A stretch of 64,000 nt of DNA, taken from Chryseobacterium hagamense (lineage in GTDB: Bacteria; Bacteroidota; Bacteroidia; Flavobacteriales; Weeksellaceae). Location of the stretch: contig NZ_BJYJ01000002.1 in the NCBI RefSeq assembly GCF_007991455.1, positions 124,001 through 188,000 of the forward strand. Direction: 5' to 3'. The notes beneath the pieces were generated by a model that was given only the letters and a program-made list of their open reading frames with translations, was not told the origin of the DNA and did not search any database. Of the stretch, positions 18,492 to 28,197 are shown piece after piece; positions within the stretch are counted from its first letter, which is position 1, and every line of letters begins with the position of its first letter. Made by a program: the position numbers and the translations under genes.

Positions 18492-18521
18492 TTGCTTTTT
18501 TAATAAAAAGTTGTATATTTG
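18492..18521 (+). promoter_or_regulatory. Bacteroidetes-type promoter of rimP-nusA-infB
   Basis: TTG at 18,492-18,494 and TATATTTG at 18,514-18,521 are separated by 19 bases, an excellent match to the -33/-7 promoter used by the primary sigma factor of this phylum. Transcription would start near 18,527, leaving a leader of about 75-80 bases before the chosen rimP start. Confidence 0.8.
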
Positions 18522-18546
18522 CAATGGATTTACGGAAAAATATGGG

Positions 18547-18572
18547 AAGGCCTTCGGAAGAAAGCCTTTTTT
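18547..18572 (+). promoter_or_regulatory. Leader hairpin with U-run before rimP
   Basis: AAGGC (18,547-18,551) pairs with GCCTT (18,564-18,568) and is followed by further T residues to 18,572. It resembles a short terminator lying between promoter and first gene, so it may act as an attenuator of the operon that includes nusA. The stem is only five pairs. Confidence 0.4.
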
Positions 18573-18603
18573 CGTACGAGTAAATCAAGATTTTACAGTA
18601 TTT

Positions 18604-19071
18604 ATGGAGTTTAGAAAAAGAATTGAAGAATTATTACATGAGTTCCTCGAAACCAGAAAAGATTTATTTCTTATTGATCTGAAATTTTCTGCAGGGGACG
18701 ACATTACGGTGATTTTGGATGGTGACAACGGCGTTTCTTTACAGGATTGCCTGGATGCAAGCCGCGCCATAGAATTCAATATGGATCGCGAAGAACATGA
18801 TTTCAGCCTGCAGGTAATGTCGGCAGGATTAAGCGAACCTTTGGCAACTCCAAGACAGTTCGCTAAAAATATCGGCCGGGAAATCGAGGTTTTGCTGAAT
18901 GATGATACAAAAATTGAAGGCGAACTGGCGAAAATAGATGAAGAAAAAATCACGCTGATCCTGCGGTACCGCAAGCCGAAAGACATCGGTAAGGGAAAAG
19001 TAGATGTGGAGGAGGAAAAAGAAATTCCGTACTCTGAGATTAAGAAAGCATTAGTAACAATTAAATTTTAA
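18604..19071 (+). CDS. rimP: Ribosome maturation factor RimP
   Basis: I choose ATG 18,604, giving 155 residues. The frame stays open upstream to 18,511, but that stretch includes the promoter and leader hairpin, and MEFRKRIEELL is the typical flavobacterial start. The family landmarks D-x-E-x-G-x-SLQDCLDASRAIE (here VSLQDCLDASRAIE) and LQVMSAGLSEPL are present. RimP binds the 30S subunit and helps its late assembly in the cytoplasm. It is the first gene of rimP-nusA-infB, with nusA starting 14 bases after its stop. Confidence 0.93.
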   Translation: MEFRKRIEELLHEFLETRKDLFLIDLKFSAGDDITVILDGDNGVSLQDCLDASRAIEFNMDREEHDFSLQVMSAGLSEPLATPRQFAKNIGREIEVLLNDDTKIEGELAKIDEEKITLILRYRKPKDIGKGKVDVEEEKEIPYSEIKKALVTIKF

Positions 19072-19085
19072 AAGAAAAAAAGTAA

Positions 19086-20321
19086 ATGGACAATATAGCG
19101 TTGATTGAATCCTTCGGTGATTTTAAAGACGAAAAAGGGATCAGTAAGATTGATCTTATGGCAATCATTGAAGATTCTCTGAAAACCCTTCTGAGAAAAC
19201 GATATGATTCTGATGATCATTTTGATGTGATTGTAAACCCTGATAAAGGGGATTTTCAGATCTTTTTAAATAAGACCATCGTAGAGGACGACATGTCTGA
19301 AGACGATGACCTGGAAATCGAGATTTCCGAAGCCAAAAAAATCGATCCGACTTTCGAAGTAGGTGAAGATTTTACGATGGAAATTCCTGTTGCTCAGCTG
19401 GGAAGAAGAAATATCCTTACCCTGAAGCAGATCTTGGCTACAAAATTGCAGGAGCACAACAATGCCATGTTGTATGAGCAGTTTAAAGACCGGATCGGGG
19501 AAATCGTCGTTGGGGAAATCCACCACATCCGTCACAAGCATGTGATCCTGCTGGATGATGAAGACAACGAATTCATTCTGCCGAAAGAAAATCAGATCCC
19601 ATCCGATTTCTTTAAAAAAGGTGAAAATATCAGAGCTATTGTTGAAACGGTAGATTTCAAAGGTTCAAAACCACAGATTATTATTTCCAGAACTGCACCT
19701 AAATTTCTTGAGAAATTATTGGAACTGGAAATCCCTGAAATCCAGGACGGAACAATTATGCTTAAAAAAGCCGTTCGGATCCCGGGAGAGAAAGCGAAAA
19801 TTGCAGTAGATGCTTATGACGACAGAATAGATCCGGTAGGAGCCTGTGTAGGGGTGAAAGGATCGAGAATTCACGGCGTGGTAAGAGAATTGAGAAATGA
19901 GAACATCGATGTGATCCAATGGTCTAAAAATCCTGAAATTCTTGTAAAGAGAGCTTTAGGAAACGTGACCATCAATAAAATCGACATCAACGAGGAACAG
20001 CAATATGCATTGGTATATACTCCGGTTGAAGAAATTTCCAAAGTAATCGGTAAGCAGGGACAGAACATCAGACTGGCCTCATGGCTGACAGGTTACGAGA
20101 TCGATGTACACAGGGAGTCCAGCGAAGATGATGATGTTGAATTAAGAGAATTCAATGACGATATCGAGCAGTGGATTTTGGATGAGTTTAAGAAAGTAGG
20201 TCTTACGACTGCAAAATCAGTTTTGGATAAAGAAACTGAAAGTTTGCTTAATATGGTTGATTTGGAAGAGGAAACCATTGAGGAAGTAAAACGTGTTCTT
20301 AGAGAGGAATTCGAAGATTAG
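19086..20321 (+). CDS. nusA: Transcription termination/antitermination protein NusA
   Basis: 411 residues, normal for Bacteroidetes, which lack the long C-terminal acidic repeats of proteobacterial NusA. The N-terminal RNA-polymerase-binding domain covers ~1-125. The S1 domain follows (GEIVVGEIHHIRHKHVIL region ~135-205), then two KH domains (VGACVGVKGSRIHGVVREL near 260 and ISKVIGKQGQNIRLAS near 325). It modulates pausing, termination and antitermination. The last ~60 residues are acidic. The order rimP-nusA-infB is conserved across bacteria. Confidence 0.97.
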   Translation: MDNIALIESFGDFKDEKGISKIDLMAIIEDSLKTLLRKRYDSDDHFDVIVNPDKGDFQIFLNKTIVEDDMSEDDDLEIEISEAKKIDPTFEVGEDFTMEIPVAQLGRRNILTLKQILATKLQEHNNAMLYEQFKDRIGEIVVGEIHHIRHKHVILLDDEDNEFILPKENQIPSDFFKKGENIRAIVETVDFKGSKPQIIISRTAPKFLEKLLELEIPEIQDGTIMLKKAVRIPGEKAKIAVDAYDDRIDPVGACVGVKGSRIHGVVRELRNENIDVIQWSKNPEILVKRALGNVTINKIDINEEQQYALVYTPVEEISKVIGKQGQNIRLASWLTGYEIDVHRESSEDDDVELREFNDDIEQWILDEFKKVGLTTAKSVLDKETESLLNMVDLEEETIEEVKRVLREEFED

Positions 20322-20398
20322 GATTTTTAAGTAAATTTTAATAAACAGTAAAAAGAAATACTTTAATTTTAAAAATTAAAAAATAGTAAATAATATAG

Positions 20399-23300
20399 AT
20401 GCCAAAAATTAGATTAAATAAAGCGGTTAAGGAATTCAATATTTCGATGTCCAGATTAGTAGAGTTTTTACAGGCTAAGGGTATCGAGGTTGAAAGCAAT
20501 CCTAACGCTCAATTAGAAGAAGCGGCATATTCTGCATTGGAGGCTGAGTTTGCCAAAGACGGCGAGCAGCGAAAAGCGTCCCATGAGGTGGTGATCACCA
20601 AAGTTCCGGAAGAAAAGCTGGAAATAGAGGAAAAGAAAACCCCTGAAGTAATAAGAGCTAAAGCAAACAAACCGGAAACTAAAATTTTAGGTAAAATAGA
20701 CTTGGAGCCTAAAAAACCTGAAGTGGAAGAAGTTCCGGCTCCGAAACCGCAGCCTGTGGCAGAAGAGAAAAAAGAAGAAGTGGCCCCCGCTCCCGAAGTG
20801 AAGGCAACTCCTGAAAAGCAGGAATTCAAAGTCCTGGATAAAATAGATTTGTCACAGATCGAGTCCAGAAACAGACCCGTAAAAAAAGACAAGCCAAAAG
20901 TGGAGGATAAAAAAGAAGAGGAAAAGAAACCTGTTGAAAAACCGGCAGCAGTAGAGCCTGTAAAAGAAACTCCAAAACCTGTTGCAGAGGTACCCGTATC
21001 TGAAGCTAAACCGGATGAAGCAAAAGTAACAATGATAAATACTCCGGATGAACCTCATGAATCTCAAAAGATTGAAACGGTTTATCAGAAACTTGACGGG
21101 CCTAAAATTGTTGGTGAAAAAATCGACTTAACGCAGTTTGCCCCTAAGCAGGGAGCCGGCGCTAAGAAGAAAAGAAAAAGAATTGAGAAACCGGGAGGCG
21201 GAAACCAACAGGGTGGAAACAATAACCAGGGAGGCAACAACCAGGGTCAGGGCAACCGGCCTCAGGGTCAGGGTGGACCAGGCCAGGGTGGAAACCGTAC
21301 CCAAGGACAAGGTGGCCAGGGCGGAAACCGTTTTGGAAATAACCAGGGTGGTGCGCAAGGCAACCGGCCTCAGGGTCAGGGCGGACCAGGCCAGGGCGGT
21401 GGAAACCGTTTCGGCAACAACCAGGGTAACCGTCCTCCTGGACAGGGCAATCGTCCGGCTGGACAAGGAGGTCCGGGCGGAAACCGTTTCGGAAACAACA
21501 GACCTGGACAAAGAACCATGCCTGTTGAGCTTACTGACGAGCAGGTTAAAAATCAGATCAAGGAAACCCTTGAAAAGTTAACCAATAAAGGAGGTAAATC
21601 TAAATCTGCAAAACACAGAAAAGATAAAAGAAATTTCCGTAGGGAGCAGGATGAACGTCAGCAGGAGATTGATGCGGCAGACAGAACGTTGAAAGTAACG
21701 GAATTCATCACAGTAGGTGAATTGGCGAGTTTGATGAACGTGTCTCCGACGGAAGTGATTTCCGCATGTTTCTCTCTGGGAGTTATGGTTACCATGAACC
21801 AGAGGCTTGAAGCCGATACTTTACTATTGGTAGCAGACGAATTCGGTTATAAAATCGAGTTTTCCGATGCTGATCTTGAAGAAGCGGAAGCGGATGAAGA
21901 AATCGACAATGAAGAAAACCTGGTGTCGAGAGCACCGGTAGTTACCGTAATGGGACACGTTGACCACGGTAAAACTTCATTGCTGGATTACATCAGAAAA
22001 ACAAATGTTATCGCAGGAGAATCCGGAGGGATTACCCAGCATATCGGGGCTTATAACGTGAAACTGGAAAACGGGCAGCGCATTACCTTCCTGGATACCC
22101 CGGGTCACGAAGCCTTTACGGCGATGAGGGCAAGGGGAGCACAGATTACGGATATTGCGATTATTGTGATCGCTGCCGATGATGATGTAATGCCTCAGAC
22201 CAAAGAAGCAATCTCCCATGCACAGGCTGCGGGAGTACCGATGATCATTGCCATCAACAAAGTGGATAAACCGAATGCCAACCCGGATAACATCCGTCAG
22301 CAGCTTTCCGGTCTGAATCCTCCGGTTCTTGTAGAAGAGTGGGGTGGAAATGTTCAGGCGCAGGAAATCTCCGCAAAAATGGGTAATAATATGGATCTTC
22401 TGTTGGAGAAAGTATTGTTACAGGCAGAATTACTGGAATTAAAAGCCAATCCGGACCGTTCTGCAAACGGAGTAGTGATTGAGGCATCCCTGGATAAAGG
22501 AAGAGGATATGTGGCAACGATGTTGGTACAGTCCGGAACACTGAAAGTTGGGGATTATGTAGTAGCCGGTAAAAACCATGGTAAAGTGAAAGCTTTGCTT
22601 GATGAAAGAGGGAAAAACCTTGCGGAAGCAGGTCCTTCTATTCCTGCTACCATCTTAGGACTTGACGGCGCACCTACAGCAGGTGATAAATTCCGTGTGT
22701 ATGCTGATGAAAGCGAAGGTAAAGCCATTGCGAATAAGAGAGAGCAGCTTCAGAGAGAATTATCAATCCGGACCAAGAAGCATACGACGCTTGAAGAACT
22801 GGGCAGACGTATTGCGTTAGGTGAGTTCAAAGAATTAAACATCATCCTTAAAGGTGACGTGGACGGTTCCGTAGAAGCACTTTCCGACCAGTTGCAGAGA
22901 TTGTCTACAGAAGAAATCAGCGTAAAAATCCTTCACTCCGGTGTCGGACAGATTACCGAATCTGATATCAACCTTGCTGCTGCGTCTGATGCTATTATTA
23001 TCGGATTCAACGTGAGAGCAGGTGCCAACGCAAAAGAACTTGCCGACCGTGAAGAGATCGAGATCAGAACGTATTCGATTATCTATAAAGCTATCGATGA
23101 AGTAAAAGAAGCGATGGAAGGAATGCTTTCTCCTGAAATTCAGGAGCAGGTGATCGGTAACGTAGAAATCCGTGAAGTATTCAAAATTTCCAAAGTAGGT
23201 ACGATTGCAGGTTGTATGGTTCTTACCGGTAAGGTAACCAGACAGTCCAAAATACGTTTACTAAGAGATGGCATCGTGAAATTCGAAGGCGAACTGGAGA

Positions 23301-23443
23301 GCTTAAAACGTTTCAAAGACGACGTACGGGAAGTAACTAAAGGCTACGAATGCGGATTGAACCTCAAAGGTTATAACGATATTGAACAAGGCGATATTCT
23401 TGAAGTTTATGAAGAAGTTGCCGTGAAGAAGAAATTGAAGTAA
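20399..23443 (+). CDS. infB: Translation initiation factor IF-2
   Basis: A 1014-residue translational GTPase. The first ~55 residues are an IF2_N domain. Residues ~60-240 are Lys/Glu/Pro-rich linker, and ~265-375 are a Gly/Gln/Asn-rich repeat tract typical of Chryseobacterium-like IF-2. The G domain starts near 518 with [14 protein letters not shown], then [15 protein letters not shown] and [11 protein letters not shown]. The C-terminal half carries the beta-barrel and fMet-tRNA-binding domains. It positions initiator tRNA on the 30S subunit and promotes subunit joining. It is last in the operon and followed by a strong terminator. Confidence 0.98.
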   Translation: MPKIRLNKAVKEFNISMSRLVEFLQAKGIEVESNPNAQLEEAAYSALEAEFAKDGEQRKASHEVVITKVPEEKLEIEEKKTPEVIRAKANKPETKILGKIDLEPKKPEVEEVPAPKPQPVAEEKKEEVAPAPEVKATPEKQEFKVLDKIDLSQIESRNRPVKKDKPKVEDKKEEEKKPVEKPAAVEPVKETPKPVAEVPVSEAKPDEAKVTMINTPDEPHESQKIETVYQKLDGPKIVGEKIDLTQFAPKQGAGAKKKRKRIEKPGGGNQQGGNNNQGGNNQGQGNRPQGQGGPGQGGNRTQGQGGQGGNRFGNNQGGAQGNRPQGQGGPGQGGGNRFGNNQGNRPPGQGNRPAGQGGPGGNRFGNNRPGQRTMPVELTDEQVKNQIKETLEKLTNKGGKSKSAKHRKDKRNFRREQDERQQEIDAADRTLKVTEFITVGELASLMNVSPTEVISACFSLGVMVTMNQRLEADTLLLVADEFGYKIEFSDADLEEAEADEEIDNEENLVSRAPVVTVMGHVDHGKTSLLDYIRKTNVIAGESGGITQHIGAYNVKLENGQRITFLDTPGHEAFTAMRARGAQITDIAIIVIAADDDVMPQTKEAISHAQAAGVPMIIAINKVDKPNANPDNIRQQLSGLNPPVLVEEWGGNVQAQEISAKMGNNMDLLLEKVLLQAELLELKANPDRSANGVVIEASLDKGRGYVATMLVQSGTLKVGDYVVAGKNHGKVKALLDERGKNLAEAGPSIPATILGLDGAPTAGDKFRVYADESEGKAIANKREQLQRELSIRTKKHTTLEELGRRIALGEFKELNIILKGDVDGSVEALSDQLQRLSTEEISVKILHSGVGQITESDINLAAASDAIIIGFNVRAGANAKELADREEIEIRTYSIIYKAIDEVKEAMEGMLSPEIQEQVIGNVEIREVFKISKVGTIAGCMVLTGKVTRQSKIRLLRDGIVKFEGELESLKRFKDDVREVTKGYECGLNLKGYNDIEQGDILEVYEEVAVKKKLK
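21198..21505 (+). repeat. In-frame Gly/Gln/Asn repeat tract inside infB
   Basis: Imperfect coding repeats built on GGN(R/Q), GQG and NRP(Q/P). A ~48-base unit beginning GGCAACCGGCCTCAGGGTCA near 21,250 returns near 21,359 with only a few changes. It encodes a low-complexity, probably disordered linker between the IF2_N domain and the G domain. Repeat number is likely to vary among strains. Confidence 0.85.
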
Positions 23444-23468
23444 TTGCTTTAATGTCTTATTATGATAA

Positions 23469-23505
23469 AATAATCCCGCTCAAAAATGAGCGGGATTATT
23501 TTTTT
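23469..23505 (+). terminator. Strong rho-independent terminator of rimP-nusA-infB
   Basis: A perfect 14-base-pair stem (AATAATCCCGCTCA at 23,469-23,482 and its complement at 23,487-23,500) closes an AAAA loop and is followed by five T residues. Confidence 0.93.
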
Positions 23506-23691
23506 ATTCTTTAATTTATAATGTTTCTAAATAACTTTTATAATATTACGTAAAGATTGTTAAAGCTGTTATCAGAATTTAATTTTATCAACTATATTTT
23601 AAATATGGCGAAGTTAATTTTATAATATTATTGATTGAGTATAATAGCAGGCTGTTTAAATTATTTTCTAAAGAACCCAGATAAAAAAAAG

Positions 23692-23723
23692 TTTGGTAGT
23701 GTTAATAATTATTAACATATTTG
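23692..23723 (+). promoter_or_regulatory. Promoter with embedded 16-bp palindrome before the first SusCD pair
   Basis: TTTG at 23,692-23,695 and CATATTTG at 23,716-23,723 are spaced like a Bacteroidetes -33/-7 pair (20 bases; first -7 base C instead of T). The perfect palindrome GTTAATAATTATTAAC (23,701-23,716) fills the spacer, a position suited to a repressor or dimeric activator. The rest of the 23,506-23,691 gap is AT-rich with no other feature seen. Confidence 0.55.
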
Positions 23724-23752
23724 TTTCCTAAAAAATATTAAAATTTGTTAAT

Positions 23753-26572
23753 ATGAATGTGAAATTACGTGTATTGAGTGCTGGAGTTATGTTTTTTTTG
23801 GGTCAGGCAGCTTTCGCACAGACAGGAACAAAACAGGATACTCTTGCCAAAGAAAAACAAATTGAAGAAGTTGTTGTAACAGGATATCGTACTAAAAAAG
23901 CAGATGAAATTATTCAGGCCCAATCTGTTATCTCTTCAAAAGAGTTTTCTGAGCAGCAATCAACTTTATCTATGACAAATATGCTCCAGGGTAAGGCTCC
24001 AGGAGTATTTGTACAAGCTAATAGCGGAAAGCCTGGAGATGGTGGAGCTATTCAAATTCGCGGAATTTCTGGATTATCTAATTCTGATCCATTGGTGGTT
24101 ATTGATGGTATGTATACTTCTATAGCTCAGTATAATGCATTAAATCCTAGTGATGTAGAATCTGTTACAATTTTAAAAGATGCGGCATCTACTGCACAGT
24201 ATGGATCACGAGCAGCTTCAGGTGTAATTGTTGTTACAACTAAAAAAGGGATAAGTGGTAAGCCAACTTATATGTTTCAAACAAGATTTGGGTTCTCTAG
24301 GAAAGTTTCAGATAAAGAGCTGAATTTTCAGATGATGGATGCTAATCAAAAGTTGAATTGGGAAAATTCGGTAGCAGATGGAGTTGGTATTGCTACTAGG
24401 AGCCAAGAAGAAATCGCATTACTATCAGCACAAAACCATGATTGGCAGAAAGATGTTTTACAGAATTCTTCCGAAGAGTCATACTTATTTAGCGCAAGTG
24501 GAGGTAATAAAAAAGATACTTATTATTATTCTCTAGGTTATGATCATAATTCAGGTATTATACGTAATTTAGATGGACTAAAGAGATATACGGCAAGATT
24601 TAATTTTGAAAGCCAGGTTTCTGATAAATTTAGAATTGGAGTTAATACATCTCTTCAATATCAAATTGTTGAAAATCAAAGGGATCTGTATAATGCGCAG
24701 AACCCTTTTAGATTTATGTATGGTGCTAATCCATACGATCCTATCTTTAATCCTGATGGATCCTATAATTCTACTGGAGCAGGTTTCCCATTCTTAGAAG
24801 CTGTAAAGACTAATCCGAATTTTAATAAAAACTTAAGATTAAACGGAAGTATTTTTGGCGAATATAAAATAACTGATTATCTGAAATTCAGATCTACAGC
24901 ATTAGGAACATATGCTCAATTAAAAGGTTGGTCATCAATATTTTCGGGATCAACATTAAGTACCATTTTAGGATATCCAACAGGATGGCTGTCACAGGGT
25001 AATAATGATTTATTTAATTATACCATCAATAATAGATTGGATTTTGATAAAAGCTTTGGCTCCCATAATGTTAGTGCTACTGTTTTCCATGAATTTTACA
25101 ATGGTCGATCAAATGCAATGTCTTCCGCTAAATCAGGAATTAATAATAGTTTATTAGACCCTTATCAACTTTCTAATTATGCTACGCCTTTAACATCTAG
25201 TGGATCAAGAACTGTTTATACATTAAATTCGTTTGCCGGACTATTGGATTACAATTACGATAAGAAATATTTTGTAAGTGCTTCTTTAAGAAGAGATGGG
25301 AGTTCTAGGTTTGGAGAAAATAATAAAAATGGTACTTTCTGGAGTGTAAGTGGAGGTTGGAATATTGCAAAAGAAAATTTCCTAGCAAATACGAAATTAA
25401 GTACGTTTAAATTAAGAGCTTCTTATGGTACTGTAGGAAATGATGCTCCGATTCCTGATTATGTTAACTTAGATTACGGTTCATTTGGATTATACGGCGC
25501 AGCACCAACAACTTTTGTTACTGTAGCTGGTAGCCCTGATTTGAAATGGGAGGTAGCAAAGATGCAGAATTACGGATTTGATTTCGTATATGGTAATCGA
25601 TTACGAGGATCATTTGAATATTTTATTACAAAAAGGAATGACTTTCTACAAAGTGTTACCGGCTCCGATGTGTATGGAGGATATACTTTTTATAAAAACG
25701 TTGGCGATCTTGAAAACAAAGGATTAGAAGCAGAACTTTCGTATGACATTGTAAAAAACAATAATTTTAACTGGAATTTGCATGGAAATATTACGAATGT
25801 TAAAAACAAACTTTTATCATTAAAAGATAACGAACAAGAAAGAATTACGGGTGCTTATGGAGACAGTGTATTGAAAGTTGGTGAAATGCCTTATATCTTT
25901 AAAATGGTTAGATATGCTGGAGTAAATCCAGATAATGGGGAAGCCTTATATTATACTAATCGAGCCACGGCCAATGCTGGTGAAACATTTTATAATCTTG
26001 AAGGAGGTAAAGCAACAAATGTTTATAATTCTTCAGATGCAACTAATATTACAGATAAATCACCTTTTCCAAAAGTATTTGGAGGATTCGGAACATCGTT
26101 TTCATATAAAAAATTTGATGTAAGTGCTGAATTTTCTTATAAATATGGAGGATGGGCACTTAATTATGCAGAACTTGATAGGTTAGATCCTGCTCAATAT
26201 AATACCAATAAAAGTACAGATGCTGTAAACTTTTGGAAAAATCCAGGTGATACTAATGTTCTTCCAAAACCAACTGACGCAGGCCTATATAGTACTGATC
26301 AATTTTTACAAAAGACAGATTACATCAGATTTAGAAGTTTAAGTGTAGGATATACTTTTGATAAAACATTCTTTGGAGATAATTCACTAATAAATTCATT
26401 CAGGGTATATGTTCAAGGTCAAAATTTATATATTTGGACTAAATTTAAAGGAGATCCAGAAGCAGCTGTAGGATTAAGTGAAAATACGGCTAATTATGTA
26501 CCTAGTTCATATTACGCATATACATATCCAATAGTAAAAACATTCTCAATTGGTTTTGACTTAAAATTTTAA
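23753..26572 (+). CDS. SusC/RagA-family TonB-linked outer-membrane transporter
   Basis: 939 residues. The signal peptide ends near residue 23 (GQAAFAQ), followed directly by a TonB-box-like KQIEEVVVTGYR. The plug domain has MLQGKAPGVFV, IQIRGISGLSNSDPLVVIDG and TILKDAASTAQYGSRAASGVIVVTTKKG, and the rest is a 22-strand barrel ending in GFDLKF. The N-terminal carboxypeptidase-like domain of many SusC proteins is missing, as it also is in the SusC at 38,622. It imports an unknown nutrient with the SusD encoded 12 bases downstream. The gene is about 27% GC in two hand-counted lines, against 52% in one infB line. No enzyme genes accompany the pair, so the substrate cannot be inferred. Confidence 0.95.
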   Translation: MNVKLRVLSAGVMFFLGQAAFAQTGTKQDTLAKEKQIEEVVVTGYRTKKADEIIQAQSVISSKEFSEQQSTLSMTNMLQGKAPGVFVQANSGKPGDGGAIQIRGISGLSNSDPLVVIDGMYTSIAQYNALNPSDVESVTILKDAASTAQYGSRAASGVIVVTTKKGISGKPTYMFQTRFGFSRKVSDKELNFQMMDANQKLNWENSVADGVGIATRSQEEIALLSAQNHDWQKDVLQNSSEESYLFSASGGNKKDTYYYSLGYDHNSGIIRNLDGLKRYTARFNFESQVSDKFRIGVNTSLQYQIVENQRDLYNAQNPFRFMYGANPYDPIFNPDGSYNSTGAGFPFLEAVKTNPNFNKNLRLNGSIFGEYKITDYLKFRSTALGTYAQLKGWSSIFSGSTLSTILGYPTGWLSQGNNDLFNYTINNRLDFDKSFGSHNVSATVFHEFYNGRSNAMSSAKSGINNSLLDPYQLSNYATPLTSSGSRTVYTLNSFAGLLDYNYDKKYFVSASLRRDGSSRFGENNKNGTFWSVSGGWNIAKENFLANTKLSTFKLRASYGTVGNDAPIPDYVNLDYGSFGLYGAAPTTFVTVAGSPDLKWEVAKMQNYGFDFVYGNRLRGSFEYFITKRNDFLQSVTGSDVYGGYTFYKNVGDLENKGLEAELSYDIVKNNNFNWNLHGNITNVKNKLLSLKDNEQERITGAYGDSVLKVGEMPYIFKMVRYAGVNPDNGEALYYTNRATANAGETFYNLEGGKATNVYNSSDATNITDKSPFPKVFGGFGTSFSYKKFDVSAEFSYKYGGWALNYAELDRLDPAQYNTNKSTDAVNFWKNPGDTNVLPKPTDAGLYSTDQFLQKTDYIRFRSLSVGYTFDKTFFGDNSLINSFRVYVQGQNLYIWTKFKGDPEAAVGLSENTANYVPSSYYAYTYPIVKTFSIGFDLKF

Positions 26573-26584
26573 AATATAATAGTA

Positions 26585-28060
26585 ATGAAAAAGATAAAAT
26601 ATATAATTACTGGCCTGGCTGCTATTGTAATCTTAAACTCTTGTGAGAGAGATTTGGATCAATATTCTCCGCAAAAAGTTGCGTTAGAAGATGCATTTAA
26701 AGATATTAACGGATTCCAGACGGGAATAAACGCTGCTTATGATGCTATGAAGGATAATGGCTATTTTTCTGGTGATACAAGCCAATTAGCGATTCCGGAT
26801 GAAGTATCAGATAATCTAGTTATTAGTCCTCTTGGAAGATCTACTAATTTCTTGGCTTACAATTGGAATTTTGCTGGAAACTTAGGTTCAGTTACAAATT
26901 TATTTATAGTTGGATATAAAGCAATTAGTTATGCCAATTTACCACTAAAATATATAGATAAGTTACCTGATGGAGCTCAGAAGAATGATATTGCAGCACA
27001 AGCAAGAGGGATAAGAGCCATAATTCATTTTGATTTGGTTCGAGCTTATTGTAAAATACCGACTCAGAGTTCTGATGCTAATTCTTCTAGAGGTATTGAT
27101 TATGTGACAGAATTTAATCCTGCAGGTGTCTCTGAAGGACGTAAATTATCTGTTTCACAGGTTTATGATAAAATTATAGATGATTTAATTTTTGCGGCAA
27201 ATAACATTAGCACATCTTCAACAGATAAAGGAAGGTTAACTAAACCAGCTATCCTGGGAATGTTGTCTCGAGTTTATCTTTATAAAGGAGACTACCAGAA
27301 CTCGGTAAATTATGGACAGCAATCCATCGCATTGTCTTCAAGTGTAGGAACATTGCAAAAGTTTCCTTCTATATGGTCTTCTAATGAAACAGATGGTGTA
27401 CTATTTAAAATACTGAATTCAAAAACAGAAAGTGTTAGCACAGGAGCCGTTTATCAGCAAGGAGCTAAACCAGATGGAACTGGACAAATAATTGCAGAGT
27501 ATGTTGTGCCTAAAAGTTTCTATAATTTATTTACAGATAATGATATTAGAAAAAGTGCTTACATGAGAAGATATACTTACGTTAAAGGCGCAAGTACCTT
27601 AACTGCTAATACGGTTATCAAATGGGCATATAATACTTCAGATACTGCTATGCCTTTAAATGTTGTAGAAGTAAAGTACTTAAGAACAGCTGAAGTGTAT
27701 TTGAATGTTGCTGAGTCAGCTTATAGAGCGGGAAATGAGTCAACTGCGAATACACTGCTTAATAATTTAAAAGCACAACGTTATACAGGATATGTACCAG
27801 TCAATTTATCAGGTCAGTCACTTTTAAATGAAATTTTACTTCAAAGAAGATTGGAACTTGCATTTGAGATGGATCGTTTTTATACATTAAAAAGATTGGG
27901 TTTAGGACTTCAAAGATCTGGAGAAGGACCTAGCTTTGATGGAACGGGAGTGCCTGCTTCTACTCAGATTATTCCAGCAAATAGCTTTAAATGGCAATGG
28001 CCAATTCCTCAATCTTCAATTAATAAGGATCCAGGACTACCACAAAACGATGGCTACTAA
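26585..28060 (+). CDS. SusD/RagB-family surface lipoprotein
   Basis: 491 residues with a lipobox at the N-terminus (IVILNSC, Cys20), so probably anchored in the outer membrane and surface exposed. SusD landmarks include LPLKYIDKLPDG, AQARGIRAIIHFDLVRAYCK, the LSVSQVYDKIIDDLIFA helix and the C-terminal RRLELAFEMDRFYTLKRLG. It forms the lid of the preceding SusC channel and binds the nutrient. Same low GC and codon use as the SusC gene; followed by a strong terminator, so the pair is a self-contained unit. Confidence 0.95.
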   Translation: MKKIKYIITGLAAIVILNSCERDLDQYSPQKVALEDAFKDINGFQTGINAAYDAMKDNGYFSGDTSQLAIPDEVSDNLVISPLGRSTNFLAYNWNFAGNLGSVTNLFIVGYKAISYANLPLKYIDKLPDGAQKNDIAAQARGIRAIIHFDLVRAYCKIPTQSSDANSSRGIDYVTEFNPAGVSEGRKLSVSQVYDKIIDDLIFAANNISTSSTDKGRLTKPAILGMLSRVYLYKGDYQNSVNYGQQSIALSSSVGTLQKFPSIWSSNETDGVLFKILNSKTESVSTGAVYQQGAKPDGTGQIIAEYVVPKSFYNLFTDNDIRKSAYMRRYTYVKGASTLTANTVIKWAYNTSDTAMPLNVVEVKYLRTAEVYLNVAESAYRAGNESTANTLLNNLKAQRYTGYVPVNLSGQSLLNEILLQRRLELAFEMDRFYTLKRLGLGLQRSGEGPSFDGTGVPASTQIIPANSFKWQWPIPQSSINKDPGLPQNDGY

Positions 28061-28094
28061 CAAACAATTTTAAATTGAATATTTTTTATACCCA

Positions 28095-28120
28095 CCCCGC
28101 ATCAAAATGCGGGGTTTTTT
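28095..28120 (+). terminator. Terminator after the first SusCD pair
   Basis: CCCCGCAT (28,095-28,102), loop CAAA, ATGCGGGG (28,107-28,114), then six T residues: a compact, perfect hairpin with U-run. Confidence 0.93.
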
Positions 28121-28136
28121 ATTGCTTATTATTTCT

Positions 28137-28144
28137 TATTTTTG
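28137..28144 (+). promoter_or_regulatory. -7 element before the porin gene
   Basis: TATTTTTG matches TAnnTTTG and lies 54 bases before the porin ATG. No good TTG at 19 bases upstream; that position falls in the U-run of the terminator. Confidence 0.45.
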
Positions 28145-28197
28145 CTCTACAAAATCTGAGACGCAAATTTTAAAGGATTTTGTATAATGACATCCAA

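Noticed and set aside
18511..18603. Upstream extension of the rimP reading frame
   Set aside because: The frame is open by 31 more codons, but this stretch holds the promoter -7 element and a leader hairpin, so it cannot be translated as part of RimP; ATG 18,604 fits the family start.
21198..21505. Possible CRISPR or tandem non-coding repeat
   Set aside because: The repeats are in frame with IF-2 and encode its Gly/Gln/Asn linker; there are no unique spacers of even length.
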